Source: an uncultured Myxococcales bacterium (GTDB lineage: Bacteria > Myxococcota_A > Polyangia > Polyangiales > Polyangiaceae). From it: a DNA stretch of 64,000 nt. The notes below the pieces were generated by a model. That model did not search any database. It saw nothing but the letters and a program-made list of their open reading frames with translations, and was not told the DNA's origin. A program made the translations under genes and the position numbers. Positions within the stretch are counted from its first letter, which is position 1, and every line of letters begins with the position of its first letter. Shown here one piece after another: positions 34,037 to 42,630 of this stretch. Location: positions 1-64,000 of the forward strand of contig CALFNG010000193.1 in NCBI GenBank assembly GCA_937902985.1. The letters are read 5' to 3'.

Positions 34037-35791
34037 CTAGTACAACGAAGGGCCGTGATAGAGCGCCGAATGGCCCATCATGGCCCTGGCCCCGCGGGGC
34101 GTCGGGATCAGCCACCCTTCGCGCGCGTCGTTCGGGCTCGACGGAGGGGCACCGCGCTCTCGCGCCGGGCCCGCCGGGGGCAGCGCAGGCGGCTGCGTCT
34201 CTTCTTTGGTGGGCGGGGGGCTGTTCAAGATGAACGGGGACGCGCCCTGCGTGGAGCACGCGAAGACCTCGTCGCGATGGAACTCCCAGTGGAGGTACAC
34301 GTTTCCGTCGGGCGAGATGATCGCGCTAGGTGCGGGACCGAAGGGCTGGGCGCGATCGATGGCGTCGAGCGCCGCGATGTCGAACGCCGTGAGGCCGCTG
34401 GTCTTGACGATGCCCATGCGACGGAGGTGCCCTTCCTTCGTGAGCACGATCTCGAGGCGCGTCACGAGGTGCTGGTCGTTCATCGGGTGGCTCGGAGGGA
34501 GGCTGTCGAGCGACTCGAGGAACCCGTCGGCGAAGATCGGGTGGATGCGGTTGTGCATCCCGTTGAGATACGACGCGAACGGGACGCGAGCGGTGTTGAG
34601 CGAGGTCTGGTTCCCCGGCTTCACGCTCGATACGTAGTTCTCGATCGCGCTGCGCCAGCGGTCGAAGTTGGACGCGACCCACGAGCCGCGGTGCTCGCTC
34701 TTTCTGCGCTCGCCGTCGGCCTCGCGCAGCTTTCGGAGGTTGTCGAGCCCGACGATCGACGCGACCTGCACCTGGGTGAGGTTGGCGTTGAGCGAGCCCG
34801 GCGCCGCGCTCTGGCCGAGGCCAGGGGTCGACCACATCTTGCCGCCCGGCAGGCTGGGCATCGATGACCCCGCAGTCGGCTGCGGCGTCGAGCCCTGGGG
34901 ACCACCCGGCCGAGCAGGGTTGAAGCTCCAGTTCCCGTCGGCCCCGCTCTCGACCTCGGGCGAGGGCGGAGTCGCTCCTCCCGGAGTGGCCTGCGGCGCC
35001 TGCGCAGACGAGGGCTGGGAGTCGTTGCTGGGCGCGCGCTGCCCGCCCTGCGCCGGAGGAGCCGCCGCAGCGGTTCGGCCGACCTGAACGTCGACCTTCG
35101 GGATCTTCGGCTCGTGCACGACGTCGAAGTCGGTCCCATGCTCGCCGGGCGCACGGTTCTTCTCGCCCTTGTGCGCCTCGCTCTCGGCGATGCGCGTCGT
35201 CTCGCTGTCACCCGGGGCCTGTTCGGCGCTCTTGTGGCTGCCGCCCGGGTTCGGCTCGGCGTCGTCGCGGTCGTGCGACGTCTGCGTCGCGCGCGTCTCT
35301 TTGTCGACGTGGTTGGCCTCGTCGGCGATGAACTTCGCCGTCGGGTTGTCTTCCTGATCCGCCTTGGCGTGCTGGCGCACGGCGATCCGCCGGTCCTTCA
35401 GCGGCTCGTCGGGGAGAGCCTTCGTCTCGGCCTTCTTCTCGACCACGACGACTTTTTCTTCCTTCTTCTTCTCCTCGGGCTTCGGCTTCTCGAGCGGCTT
35501 CTCGGTCGCCACGGGCTTGGGCTTGGGCTGCTGCTCCTCGGGCGGGGGCGGTGGAGGGGGCGGCGGCGGCGCTTCTTCTTTGGTCTCTTCGCCCGGTTCG
35601 CCCAGCGAGACCTCGAATGTCTGATCCTCGCGCTTCGCCAGGTTGCTCGCCGCGTGCGACAGCCGGAGCAGCTCCGAGCGGTCGTCGTGGACCTGCGCGA
35701 CGACCAGACCGCCCGTGCCGAAGAGGAAGTGCGCGCAGATCGCCGCGCAGATCCACAGAGCAAGGGGGATGGTGACGTCGCGCGTCCGCAT
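34037..35791 (-). CDS. TonB/AgmX-like energy-transducing protein, 584 aa
   Basis: Residues ~9-30 form one N-terminal transmembrane helix. A long periplasm-spanning linker follows: ten or so consecutive prolines near residue 75, then Lys/Pro/Glu repeats (KPKPVATEKPLEKPKPEEKKKEEK), the usual TonB signature but unusually long (~400 residues). Residues ~437-507 (HLVTRLEIVLTKEGHLRRMG to VYLHWEFHRDE) are a TonB-type C-terminal domain. It should couple the proton motive force through ExbB/ExbD to an outer-membrane machine; AgmX-type proteins have this plan in gliding myxobacteria. No exbB/exbD lies nearby. Confidence 0.83.
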   Translation of the reverse strand: MRTRDVTIPLALWICAAICAHFLFGTGGLVVAQVHDDRSELLRLSHAASNLAKREDQTFEVSLGEPGEETKEEAPPPPPPPPPPEEQQPKPKPVATEKPLEKPKPEEKKKEEKVVVVEKKAETKALPDEPLKDRRIAVRQHAKADQEDNPTAKFIADEANHVDKETRATQTSHDRDDAEPNPGGSHKSAEQAPGDSETTRIAESEAHKGEKNRAPGEHGTDFDVVHEPKIPKVDVQVGRTAAAAPPAQGGQRAPSNDSQPSSAQAPQATPGGATPPSPEVESGADGNWSFNPARPGGPQGSTPQPTAGSSMPSLPGGKMWSTPGLGQSAAPGSLNANLTQVQVASIVGLDNLRKLREADGERRKSEHRGSWVASNFDRWRSAIENYVSSVKPGNQTSLNTARVPFASYLNGMHNRIHPIFADGFLESLDSLPPSHPMNDQHLVTRLEIVLTKEGHLRRMGIVKTSGLTAFDIAALDAIDRAQPFGPAPSAIISPDGNVYLHWEFHRDEVFACSTQGASPFILNSPPPTKEETQPPALPPAGPARERGAPPSSPNDAREGWLIPTPRGARAMMGHSALYHGPSLY

Positions 35792-36177
35792 TGCCGTGGT
35801 CGGCGCCTCTCGAGTGCGAGACAGTTCGAGTACCAGCGCGGCCGTCGTGAGACAGCCGCCGTTCCCTACAAGTTACGTACCTGAAGCCAGGGCGTCGAGG
35901 CGCGCCCAGGAAGTTAACACGTCCCCCCGACCGGCGCTGGCCCCAGGAGTCACCCCAGCCGCAGAATACGGCCGCGCCGAGGCGCTGACTCCGCGGATCC
36001 CCCCGTCGCGGAGGGCGAGCGGGCGCCAGGGGACGCCGCCGGACAATGTGTCCCACCACCACCACCTCGAGTCGCGAGCTCGCGTCGCGTATCGCACGCC
36101 AGCGCTGCCCGGCTCACCCGGCGCCTGCGGGCCGCGCGACCGGGCGCGAAGCGCCGTGTGGTAAACCTCCGGGGGGC
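35792..36177. other. 386-bp divergent intergenic region
   Basis: It separates the TonB-like gene from the AstA-like gene and should hold a promoter for each. Open frames here give only arginine-rich products. The stretch just before 36178 ends in GGGGGG, which serves as ribosome site. No repeat or hairpin with a T-run was found. Confidence 0.45.
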
Positions 36178-37218
36178 ATGCCCGGCGCTTACGAGATTCG
36201 CGGCGCGGTCGCGGCCGATGAAGATCAGCTCCTCGAGGTGGCCCACCACCTGAACACGGTGAACCTGCCGGCCGACCGCGACGAGATCCGCGGGATCCTC
36301 GATCTCTCACAAAAGAGCTTCAACGGCGCCGTCAAGGATCCTCGCCGCCGCGAGTACGTCTTCGTGCTGGTCGATCTCGATGCGCAGCGCATCGTCGGAA
36401 CGTCGATGATCATCGGCCAGCTGGGGCGCCGCGACGCGCCCTACGTCTACGTCGACGTCTCCGAAGAAGAGCGGTACTCAGCCACGCTCGACCGGCATTT
36501 CCGGCATGTCGTCTTGAAGATTGGATACTCGTACAACGGCCCGACCGAGATCGGAGGCCTCATCGTGAGCCCCATGTACCGGTCGAAGCCCGAGCGGCTG
36601 GGGCTTCTCGTCTCGTACGTACGTTTTCTCTACATCGCGATGCACCGCGATTGGTTTCGCGACGAGCTCCTCGCCGAGCTCTTGCCGCCGCTCGAGCCCG
36701 ACGGCACGTCGCACCTGTGGAACGCCGTCGGCCGGAAGTTTACCGAGATGACGTACGCCGAGGCCGACCGGCTCTCGAAGAAGAACAAGGAGTTCGTCAA
36801 AGGCCTCTTCCCGGAGGGGCCCGTCTACGCGTCGCTCTTGCCGGACGATGCGCAGAGCGTCATCGGAAAAGTGGGGGCGCAGACGCGCGGGGTCGAGAAG
36901 TTGCTCGAACGGATCGGCTTTCGGTACGCCTGGCGCGTCGATCCCTTCGACGGGGGTCCGCACTTCACGGCGCCGACCGACGAGGTGTCGCTGGTCCGCG
37001 CGTCGCACGCGGCCCGCCTCACGCGCCTGCTGCCCGCGGGCGAGCACGTGAAGACGCGCGCACTCGTGGCCGTGGAGCACGCAGAGCCGCCGTTCTTTCG
37101 CGCAGTGGCTGCGCCCTGGCGCCGCGACGCAGCGGGCGGCGCCGAGCTTGGCGCCGCCGCCGTCAAGGTTCTCCGTGTCAGCGAAAACGACAGCGTCTGG
37201 GTCTTGCCGCTGGAGTAG
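36178..37218 (+). CDS. Arginine N-succinyltransferase (AstA) family protein, 346 aa
   Basis: The ATG at 36178 follows a G-rich ribosome site. The protein covers the AstA family: an N-terminal GNAT-like half with IGTSMIIGQL-like sequence (RIVGTSMIIGQLG), the motif GGLIVSPMYRSKPERLG with LVSYVRFLYIA, then SHLWNAVGRKFTEMTYAEADRLSKKNKEF and FPEGPVYASLLP. AstA transfers succinyl from CoA to arginine to start the ammonia-producing catabolic route. The other steps (astB to astE) are absent from the window, so a different acyl acceptor is possible. Confidence 0.9.
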   Translation: MPGAYEIRGAVAADEDQLLEVAHHLNTVNLPADRDEIRGILDLSQKSFNGAVKDPRRREYVFVLVDLDAQRIVGTSMIIGQLGRRDAPYVYVDVSEEERYSATLDRHFRHVVLKIGYSYNGPTEIGGLIVSPMYRSKPERLGLLVSYVRFLYIAMHRDWFRDELLAELLPPLEPDGTSHLWNAVGRKFTEMTYAEADRLSKKNKEFVKGLFPEGPVYASLLPDDAQSVIGKVGAQTRGVEKLLERIGFRYAWRVDPFDGGPHFTAPTDEVSLVRASHAARLTRLLPAGEHVKTRALVAVEHAEPPFFRAVAAPWRRDAAGGAELGAAAVKVLRVSENDSVWVLPLE

Positions 37219-37238
37219 CCTTCGACGTTCGCGACGCG

Positions 37239-38243
37239 ATGCCGCGTGGAATGAAATCGACCGTTCGATCGCTCGCTCGAATTGCGGTGTTCGTCGCGGG
37301 GGTGGCGCTGCCGACCGTCGCGTCTCGCCGTGCCTCCGCCGCGAGCATCGGGGTTCGCTTGTCGGTCAACCGCGCGCCCGACGCCGGCGATTGCCCCGAC
37401 GCGGGGCGCCTCGCGGCTGGCATCGCGCGCGCGGGAGACCGGTCGCTTCCGAGCATCGCCCCGAACGCGGAGGCCCGACTGCGCTTCGAAGTCGACATGG
37501 CGCGGAGCGCCACCGGCTACGCCGCGACCGTTCGCATTCTGGGCGCGCGCATCGGCGTGCGCCAGATCGAGCACACCGGCGGCACGTGCGCGCCGCTCGC
37601 CGACGCGCTGGCCGTCGCGCTCGTCGTGGTGATCGACGACGTCGAGCAAGCCGACGCGACAGTCACGGAGGCGACGACGCCCTCGCCGTCCACGCAACCC
37701 GCGCAATCCGCCGAGGCGCCGGCGCCGCCCCCCCCTCCGCCGCCCCCGCCCGCGCCGCCCGACAAAATCGAGAGGCGGGACAACCCGACGCCCGACCTCG
37801 TGCTGGTGCCGTCGCGAACGGCCGACAACAGCGCCTTCTTCGAGCTCGGCGGGAGCGGCCTCTTTTACACCTTCAACTTCGAGCACATCTTCGGCGATTC
37901 GAACGTGAGCCTGCGCATCGGCTTCGGATACATCCATCTCGACGCGGACCTCGCCGGCAACACCTTCAACGAAGAAGACATCAGCGTGCCGATGGTGGCG
38001 AGCTACTACGTCGGCAAGAGCAGTCACAAGCTGCAGCTCGGCGCGGGCATGCTGCTCCTCTACCGGCAGGGCGATCAGGGCAGCAGCGATGGGACGACCA
38101 CGTCGCTGCTCGCCACCGCCATCATCGGGTACCGGTACATCCCCGAAAACGGCGGCATCAACTTCGGAGTCGCGTTCACGCCGTGTTTCGGCCAGGGCAT
38201 CGCGCTCCCCTGGGGCGGCGTCGACTTCGGCGTCGGCTTCTAG
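37239..38243 (+). CDS. Putative outer-membrane beta-barrel protein, 334 aa
   Basis: A signal peptide spans the first ~33 residues (ending RRASAAS). Residues ~35-130 form a soluble domain with a cysteine pair (AGDCPDAG, GGTCAPL). A linker with ten prolines in a row follows near 165. The last ~140 residues alternate polar and apolar positions and end in ...VDFGVGF, with a C-terminal Phe as in outer-membrane barrels. The start at 37239 is favoured; a second ATG at 37251 is possible. No family recognised. Likely the second gene of a unit with the AstA-like gene, 20 bp away. Confidence 0.78.
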   Translation: MPRGMKSTVRSLARIAVFVAGVALPTVASRRASAASIGVRLSVNRAPDAGDCPDAGRLAAGIARAGDRSLPSIAPNAEARLRFEVDMARSATGYAATVRILGARIGVRQIEHTGGTCAPLADALAVALVVVIDDVEQADATVTEATTPSPSTQPAQSAEAPAPPPPPPPPPAPPDKIERRDNPTPDLVLVPSRTADNSAFFELGGSGLFYTFNFEHIFGDSNVSLRIGFGYIHLDADLAGNTFNEEDISVPMVASYYVGKSSHKLQLGAGMLLLYRQGDQGSSDGTTTSLLATAIIGYRYIPENGGINFGVAFTPCFGQGIALPWGGVDFGVGF

Positions 38244-38270
38244 GCCCTCGATGTGCCAGACTCGCGGCCG

Positions 38271-39272
38271 ATGACGCGCGCGAGCGAACACTCCAACGGG
38301 GCTTCCACACGGGAGCGCCTTGCTCCGGCGGCGGACGTCGAGGCGATCGATCTGCGAACGCGCGACGGCTGGTCGCTGCGCGCCGAGGTGCATACTCCGT
38401 CCCGAGAATCCGTGGGTGTCGCCGTCCTGGCGCACGCGCTCATGGCGCGGCGATCGGAGTTCGCGCGCCCCGCCTCGGGAGGGGTCGCTGCCTTCCTCGT
38501 CCGGCGAGGATGGCGCGTCGTCGCGTTCGACTTCCGCGGGCACGGCGACAGCCATCCGCCCCCGCAGAGGCGCGCCGCCTACGGGTACGACGAGCTCGTG
38601 GCCGGCGATCTCGCCGCCGTCTGCGCGTTCGCACGCGAGCAGGCGAACGGCGATCCCGTGGTCGTCGTGGGGCACTCGCTCGGCGGTCACGCGGCGCTCG
38701 TCGCCCACGGCTCTGGCGCCGCCGAGGTCGACGGCATCGCCGGTATCGCCTCTGCGCCGCCCTTCTTGCGAGACCACGAGCCCTCGCGGGCGCGCTGGCT
38801 GCTCAAGCGCGCGGCCTTCGCGTCGATGCTCGCGATCTCCCGGCGAGCGCACCGCTTTCCCGCGCGCGCGTTGCGCCTCGGCAGCGACGACGAGACGCTC
38901 GAGTCGTGCGAAGACTTCGAGCGCTTCGCGCGTACGGGGCGGTGGGTGAGTCGCGACGGCCGCGTCGACTACCTCGAGGCGCTCGGAAGCGTTCGCATCC
39001 CCGTGCTTCAGGTCGTCAGCGTGGCGGACCGGTTCGAGTGCGTCCCCGAGTGCGGCGAGCGCTTCGTCGCGTGTTGCCGCGGCCCGCGCGAGGTCATGCG
39101 AGTCACGAGCACCCACGGCGGGGGACCCCCCCCGAGCCACATGGGGCTCGTGACCAGCGGGCGCGTGGGCGCCGTCTGGGAGAGCGTCGAGAGGTGGATG
39201 CGGCGCGTCCCCCTCAACACGACCGATGCCGACCGTCGCTCCCCTCGGCTGGGAAGATCTTCCCTGGGTTGA
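38271..39272 (+). CDS. Alpha/beta hydrolase, 333 aa
   Basis: The serine-hydrolase fold is evident: VAVLAHALMARRSEF near the first strand, VVAFDFRGHGDSHPP, the nucleophile elbow GHSLGG, and the late motif DRFECVP with a following HGG..SHMG that provides acid and histidine. It resembles COG4757-type predicted hydrolases. A GTG at 38253 would add six residues. The substrate is unknown. Its 3' end overlaps the convergent GlcD-like gene by 59 bp, so one of the two stops may be a recent change. Confidence 0.82.
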   Translation: MTRASEHSNGASTRERLAPAADVEAIDLRTRDGWSLRAEVHTPSRESVGVAVLAHALMARRSEFARPASGGVAAFLVRRGWRVVAFDFRGHGDSHPPPQRRAAYGYDELVAGDLAAVCAFAREQANGDPVVVVGHSLGGHAALVAHGSGAAEVDGIAGIASAPPFLRDHEPSRARWLLKRAAFASMLAISRRAHRFPARALRLGSDDETLESCEDFERFARTGRWVSRDGRVDYLEALGSVRIPVLQVVSVADRFECVPECGERFVACCRGPREVMRVTSTHGGGPPPSHMGLVTSGRVGAVWESVERWMRRVPLNTTDADRRSPRLGRSSLG

Positions 39273-40653
39273 GCAGGTCCTTCGGGTCGAAGGCGCGCTT
39301 GATGTCGCGCTGGAGCGCGATGAGGTCGTCGCTCTGCTCGAGGCGCAGGTACTTCGCCTTCGATACGCCGATCCCGTGCTCGCCGCTCAGTGTCCCCCCG
39401 AGCTCCACGGTGGCGCGCATCAGCATCTCGATCGCTCGGTCGACGGCGGGGCGCTCGGCATCGTCATTCCAGAGGAAGTTCACGTGCAAGTTCCCGTCGC
39501 CGGCGTGTCCGTAGGCCAGGTGTCGCACGCCCGTCGCGGCGCCGATGTCGTCTGCGCGATCGAGCAACTCGACGATGCGCGTCCGTGGCACGACGATGTC
39601 TTCGCTCAGCTTGTGGCGGGCGAGCTTGCGCGTCGCCCTCGAGAGCATGCGCCGTGCGGCCCAGAGGCGATCGCGCTGTGTCGCGTCCTGCGCCACCACG
39701 ACGTCGATGCAGCCGGGGCGCTCGGCGGCCACGCCGCCGAGGCGCTCGAGCACGGCCTCCGCCCCTTCGCCGTCGACCTCGACGAGAAGCATCGCGCCGG
39801 CCCGCGGATCGATCGAGACGCCCGCCGAACGCACGGCGTCGAGCGTCGAGGCGTCGAGCATCTCGAGGCACCTCGGCACGATGCCCGCGGCGACGATGTC
39901 CTCGACGGCGCCCGCGGCGGCCCGAACGTCGGAGAAGAGCGCGAGCGCGGTCGCGACGGTCGGAGGCTTGGGCACGAGGCGCAGCGTGACCTCGGTGAAC
40001 ACGCCCAGCGTCCCCTCGCTGCCGACGAGGAGCGCGGTCACGTCGTAGCCCGTGACGCCCTTGACCGTACGCTTGCCGGTGCGCACGACGCGCCCGCCGA
40101 CGAGGCAGGCCTCGAGCCCGAGCACCCAGTCGCGCGTCACGCCGTACTTGAACGCGCGCGGACCGCCTGCGTTCTCGGCCACGTTGCCGCCGATGCAGCA
40201 GGTGTCGAGCGAGCTCGGGTCGGGCGCATAGAAGAGCCCTTCGCGCTCGACGGCCTCGTGGAGGACCGCCGTGATCACGCCGGGCTCGACCACCGCGACG
40301 AGGTTTGCGCGGTCGATCTCCTTGATGCGCGCGAGCGCGTGCGTCGCCAGGACGATCCCTCCCGCCACGGGCACGGCGCCTCCGGTGCGCCCCGTTCCGC
40401 CGGCCCGTGGGGTGACCGGCACCTCGCACGCGTCGGCGATGGCGAGGGTTGCGGCCACGTCGCCGGCCGACGCCGCGATGACGACTACGTCGGGCGGGCG
40501 TCCGCCCACGTCGCTGTCGTCGCTCGCGTAGGGAGCGCACGCGTCGGTCGACGTGAGCACCTTCGAGGGGCCGAGGCGCCTCTCGAGCTCGATCTTCGCC
40601 CGGTCGACGGCGGCGCGGCCGGGAATGCGAACGGAGGGCGCTTCGAGGAGCAC
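39214..40653 (-). CDS. FAD-linked oxidase of the GlcD/D-lactate dehydrogenase family, 479 aa
   Basis: Residues ~50-225 are a FAD-binding PCMH domain with PRAGGTGRTGGAVP (82-95), SSLDTCCIGGNVAENAGG and VKGVTGYDVTALLVGSEGTLG. The C-terminal oxidase domain ends with the flavin/metal motifs GHAGDGNLHVNF and SGEHGIGVSKAKYL. It oxidises a 2-hydroxy acid such as glycolate or D-lactate. As a stand-alone gene without glcE/glcF it resembles single-subunit D-lactate dehydrogenases, but a different hydroxy acid is possible. It converges with and overlaps the hydrolase gene. Confidence 0.92.
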   Translation of the reverse strand: MLLEAPSVRIPGRAAVDRAKIELERRLGPSKVLTSTDACAPYASDDSDVGGRPPDVVVIAASAGDVAATLAIADACEVPVTPRAGGTGRTGGAVPVAGGIVLATHALARIKEIDRANLVAVVEPGVITAVLHEAVEREGLFYAPDPSSLDTCCIGGNVAENAGGPRAFKYGVTRDWVLGLEACLVGGRVVRTGKRTVKGVTGYDVTALLVGSEGTLGVFTEVTLRLVPKPPTVATALALFSDVRAAAGAVEDIVAAGIVPRCLEMLDASTLDAVRSAGVSIDPRAGAMLLVEVDGEGAEAVLERLGGVAAERPGCIDVVVAQDATQRDRLWAARRMLSRATRKLARHKLSEDIVVPRTRIVELLDRADDIGAATGVRHLAYGHAGDGNLHVNFLWNDDAERPAVDRAIEMLMRATVELGGTLSGEHGIGVSKAKYLRLEQSDDLIALQRDIKRAFDPKDLLNPGKIFPAEGSDGRHRSC

Positions 40654-40708
40654 GACGATCCCGAGCGTAGCTCCCCCTGGCCGAGAACGCCGGCCGGGCC
40701 CCCGCCAT

Positions 40709-40918
40709 CTATTTATCCTCGGTGTCCTTCTTGACGTCGTGCGCCGAGTCCTTCACGGCGTCCTTCGCGTTGCGGGCGGCGTTATCGACCTTCTCGCCGG
40801 CCCTCTGTGCGGGGCCTTCATCGGTGTGATGGCACGCCGACGTGGCCAGCATGAAGCTGAGACTCGCGAGGGTCGCTGCCGAGATGGCCGGCCTCACGAG
40901 TCCATCCCCGCCCAGCAT
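40709..40918 (-). CDS. Small lipoprotein, 69 aa
   Basis: The N-terminus ends in a lipobox (ATSAC, Cys29). The mature ~40 residues are charged (KVDNAARNAKDAVKDSAHDVKKDTEDK) and should form one helix, similar to entericidin-like and other small stress lipoproteins. Function unknown. Its start overlaps the end of the small upstream frame by 25 bp. Confidence 0.68.
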   Translation of the reverse strand: MLGGDGLVRPAISAATLASLSFMLATSACHHTDEGPAQRAGEKVDNAARNAKDAVKDSAHDVKKDTEDK

Positions 40919-41070
40919 GCCTCGGGGTCCTCGAGTAACGCGCGAACCCCACCCTCGTCTTCGAGCGGCTCGCGGCGCACGAGCGTCGAAAACTCGGCCG
41001 TAACCGTCCAGTCAGAGGGCTCGTCGAGCGAATGAAGGTCTTCCAGAAGCCAGCTGTCTCGAACTCGCAT
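40894..41070 (-). CDS. Small acidic protein, 58 aa (tentative)
   Basis: From the ATG at 41070 the frame reads MRVRDSWLLEDLHSL, DWTVTAEFSTLVRREPLE and ends WAGMDS. The composition is that of a real protein, unlike the arginine-rich part of the same frame upstream. No family recognised and no clear ribosome site. It might be the C-terminal piece of a larger lost gene. Confidence 0.4.
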   Translation of the reverse strand: MRVRDSWLLEDLHSLDEPSDWTVTAEFSTLVRREPLEDEGGVRALLEDPEACWAGMDS

Positions 41071-41245
41071 GATGAGACAGGACCTATCCAAGATGCATTC
41101 CAACGCGCCGACGGGCGCGAAAGCTCGCTTTTGGCGAAAAAGCGACGCTCGACGCCCCGCCGTGTGGCGCCAATCACCTCTCGGCGTCGTGCCGTTCACG
41201 ATCGCCGCCGCCGCGGCTTCCGGGCTCGTCCGCGCGATCTTGTCG

Positions 41246-41359
41246 ACCATAAACCACGCCCCACATGTTGACGCCGATGACGAGCTCGAAATCGTCGTAG
41301 GTCACGGCCTCGAGCTTGGCGTGAACGGTGACGCAGGCTGCGTCTCCGCGGCCAATCTC
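41246..41359 (-). pseudogene. Fragment of a short-chain dehydrogenase/reductase
   Basis: Thirty-eight codons on the minus strand read like the middle of an SDR: VHAKLEAVTYDDFELVIGVN, then MWGVVYG, where the Asn of the catalytic tetrad would be in VIGVN. Neither the N-terminal nucleotide-binding part nor the YxxxK region is found on either side. It overlaps no supported gene. A relic of a deleted dehydrogenase is the simplest reading. Confidence 0.5.
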
Positions 41360-41423
41360 CCTCTCGCTCTGGACGTGGTATGGCCTCGCCGATTCGCCGC
41401 GCTATGCTCCCGCGGCCCATCCG

Positions 41424-42614
41424 ATGTTCGTTCCGTTCCTCTTCGAGCTGCGCAAGCGCAAGGTGAAGGTGGGCCTCCAGGAGGCCATGGCGCTCGCGCA
41501 GGCGCTCAAGATGGGCCTTCACGACAGCTCGCTCGACGGCTTCTACCACGTGGCCCGCGCGGTCTGCGTGCACTCCGAGACCGATCTCGACGCGTTCGAC
41601 GAGGCGTACCTCTCCTGCTTCAAGGGCATCGCGTCGAAGTCGGCCGCGCTGGCGAACGAGCTCGAAAAGTGGCTGCGCGACCCGAAGATGCGCAAGACGC
41701 TGACGGACGACGAGCTCGCGATGCTGGAGCACCTCGACCCCGAGGCGCTGCGGAAGCTCTTCGAGGAGCGCCTCAAGGAACAGAAAGAGCGCCACGACGG
41801 CGGCAACCGCTGGATCGGCACCGGCGGAACGAGCCCCTTCGGCGCGAACGGGGCGCATCCGACGGGCATGCGCGTCGGGGCCCAGGGTGGCGGCAAGAGC
41901 GCGATGAACGTGGCCGATGCGCGCCAGTACCGTGCGTACCGGTCGGACCTCGTGCTCGACGTGCGCCAGATCGAGGTCGCCCTTCGCAAGCTCCGCGCGT
42001 TCTCGCGCGAAGGTTTCGAGCTCGAGCTGGACCTCGACGCGACCATCGACGAGACGGCGCGCAACGCGGGTGAGCTCGAGGTGGTCCTCCGCGCGCCGAA
42101 GAAGCCGAACGTTCGCGTCCTCTTGCTCATGGACGTGGGCGGGTCGATGGACCCGCACGCCGAGGTGGTGAGCCAGGTCTTCTCGGCGGCGAAGCGCGCG
42201 TCGAACTTTCGAGAGCTCAAGACGTACTACTTTCACAACTGCATCTACGGGAAAGTCTACGAGACCGACACCTTCCGCGAGGGCATCTCGCTCCACGATC
42301 TCACGCAGCACTGCACGCGCGAGTGGAAGCTCGTGCTCGTGGGCGACGGGGCGATGCACCCGGCGGAGCTCATGGGCGGCGGCGGATGGTACGGATCGAG
42401 CGACGACGGCGAGCGCATGTCGGGCGTCCGATGGATGCAAGCGCTCGCCGATCATTTCGACCGGAGCGCCTGGCTCAACCCCGACTCGCCGAGCTACTGG
42501 AAGGGGGGGACCGCCGAGATGCTGGCCGGTCTCTTTCCGATGTTCCACCTGACGCTCGAGGGCCTCGGCGAAGCGATGGCCCACCTGTCGAAGGGCGCCG
42601 TTCGCAAGCGGTGA
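41424..42614 (+). CDS. VWA-domain protein of the CoxE-like family, 396 aa
   Basis: The ATG at 41424 begins the conserved MFVPFLFELRKRKVKVGLQE, a start seen in this family. The N-terminal half is helical (ARAVCVHSETDLDAFDEAY); the C-terminal half is a von Willebrand A domain with a MIDAS motif LLMDVGGSMDPH (~233-244) and later LVLVGDGAMHP. Such proteins usually work with MoxR-type AAA ATPases in metalloenzyme or complex maturation; no moxR gene lies beside it here. Probably cytoplasmic. It converges on the SurA-like gene, 16 bp away. Confidence 0.88.
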   Translation: MFVPFLFELRKRKVKVGLQEAMALAQALKMGLHDSSLDGFYHVARAVCVHSETDLDAFDEAYLSCFKGIASKSAALANELEKWLRDPKMRKTLTDDELAMLEHLDPEALRKLFEERLKEQKERHDGGNRWIGTGGTSPFGANGAHPTGMRVGAQGGGKSAMNVADARQYRAYRSDLVLDVRQIEVALRKLRAFSREGFELELDLDATIDETARNAGELEVVLRAPKKPNVRVLLLMDVGGSMDPHAEVVSQVFSAAKRASNFRELKTYYFHNCIYGKVYETDTFREGISLHDLTQHCTREWKLVLVGDGAMHPAELMGGGGWYGSSDDGERMSGVRWMQALADHFDRSAWLNPDSPSYWKGGTAEMLAGLFPMFHLTLEGLGEAMAHLSKGAVRKR

Positions 42615-42630
42615 TCCGCGAGGACGCCCG

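Noticed and set aside
36825-39140. A 771-codon open frame on the minus strand opposite AstA, the barrel protein and the hydrolase
   Set aside because: Same reasoning: the plus-strand genes have motifs, starts and signal peptides, and the antisense product has none.
41071-41250. N-terminal extension of the small frame at 40894-41070
   Set aside because: The extended start overlaps the dehydrogenase relic in another frame, and the added residues are arginine-rich with no ribosome site.
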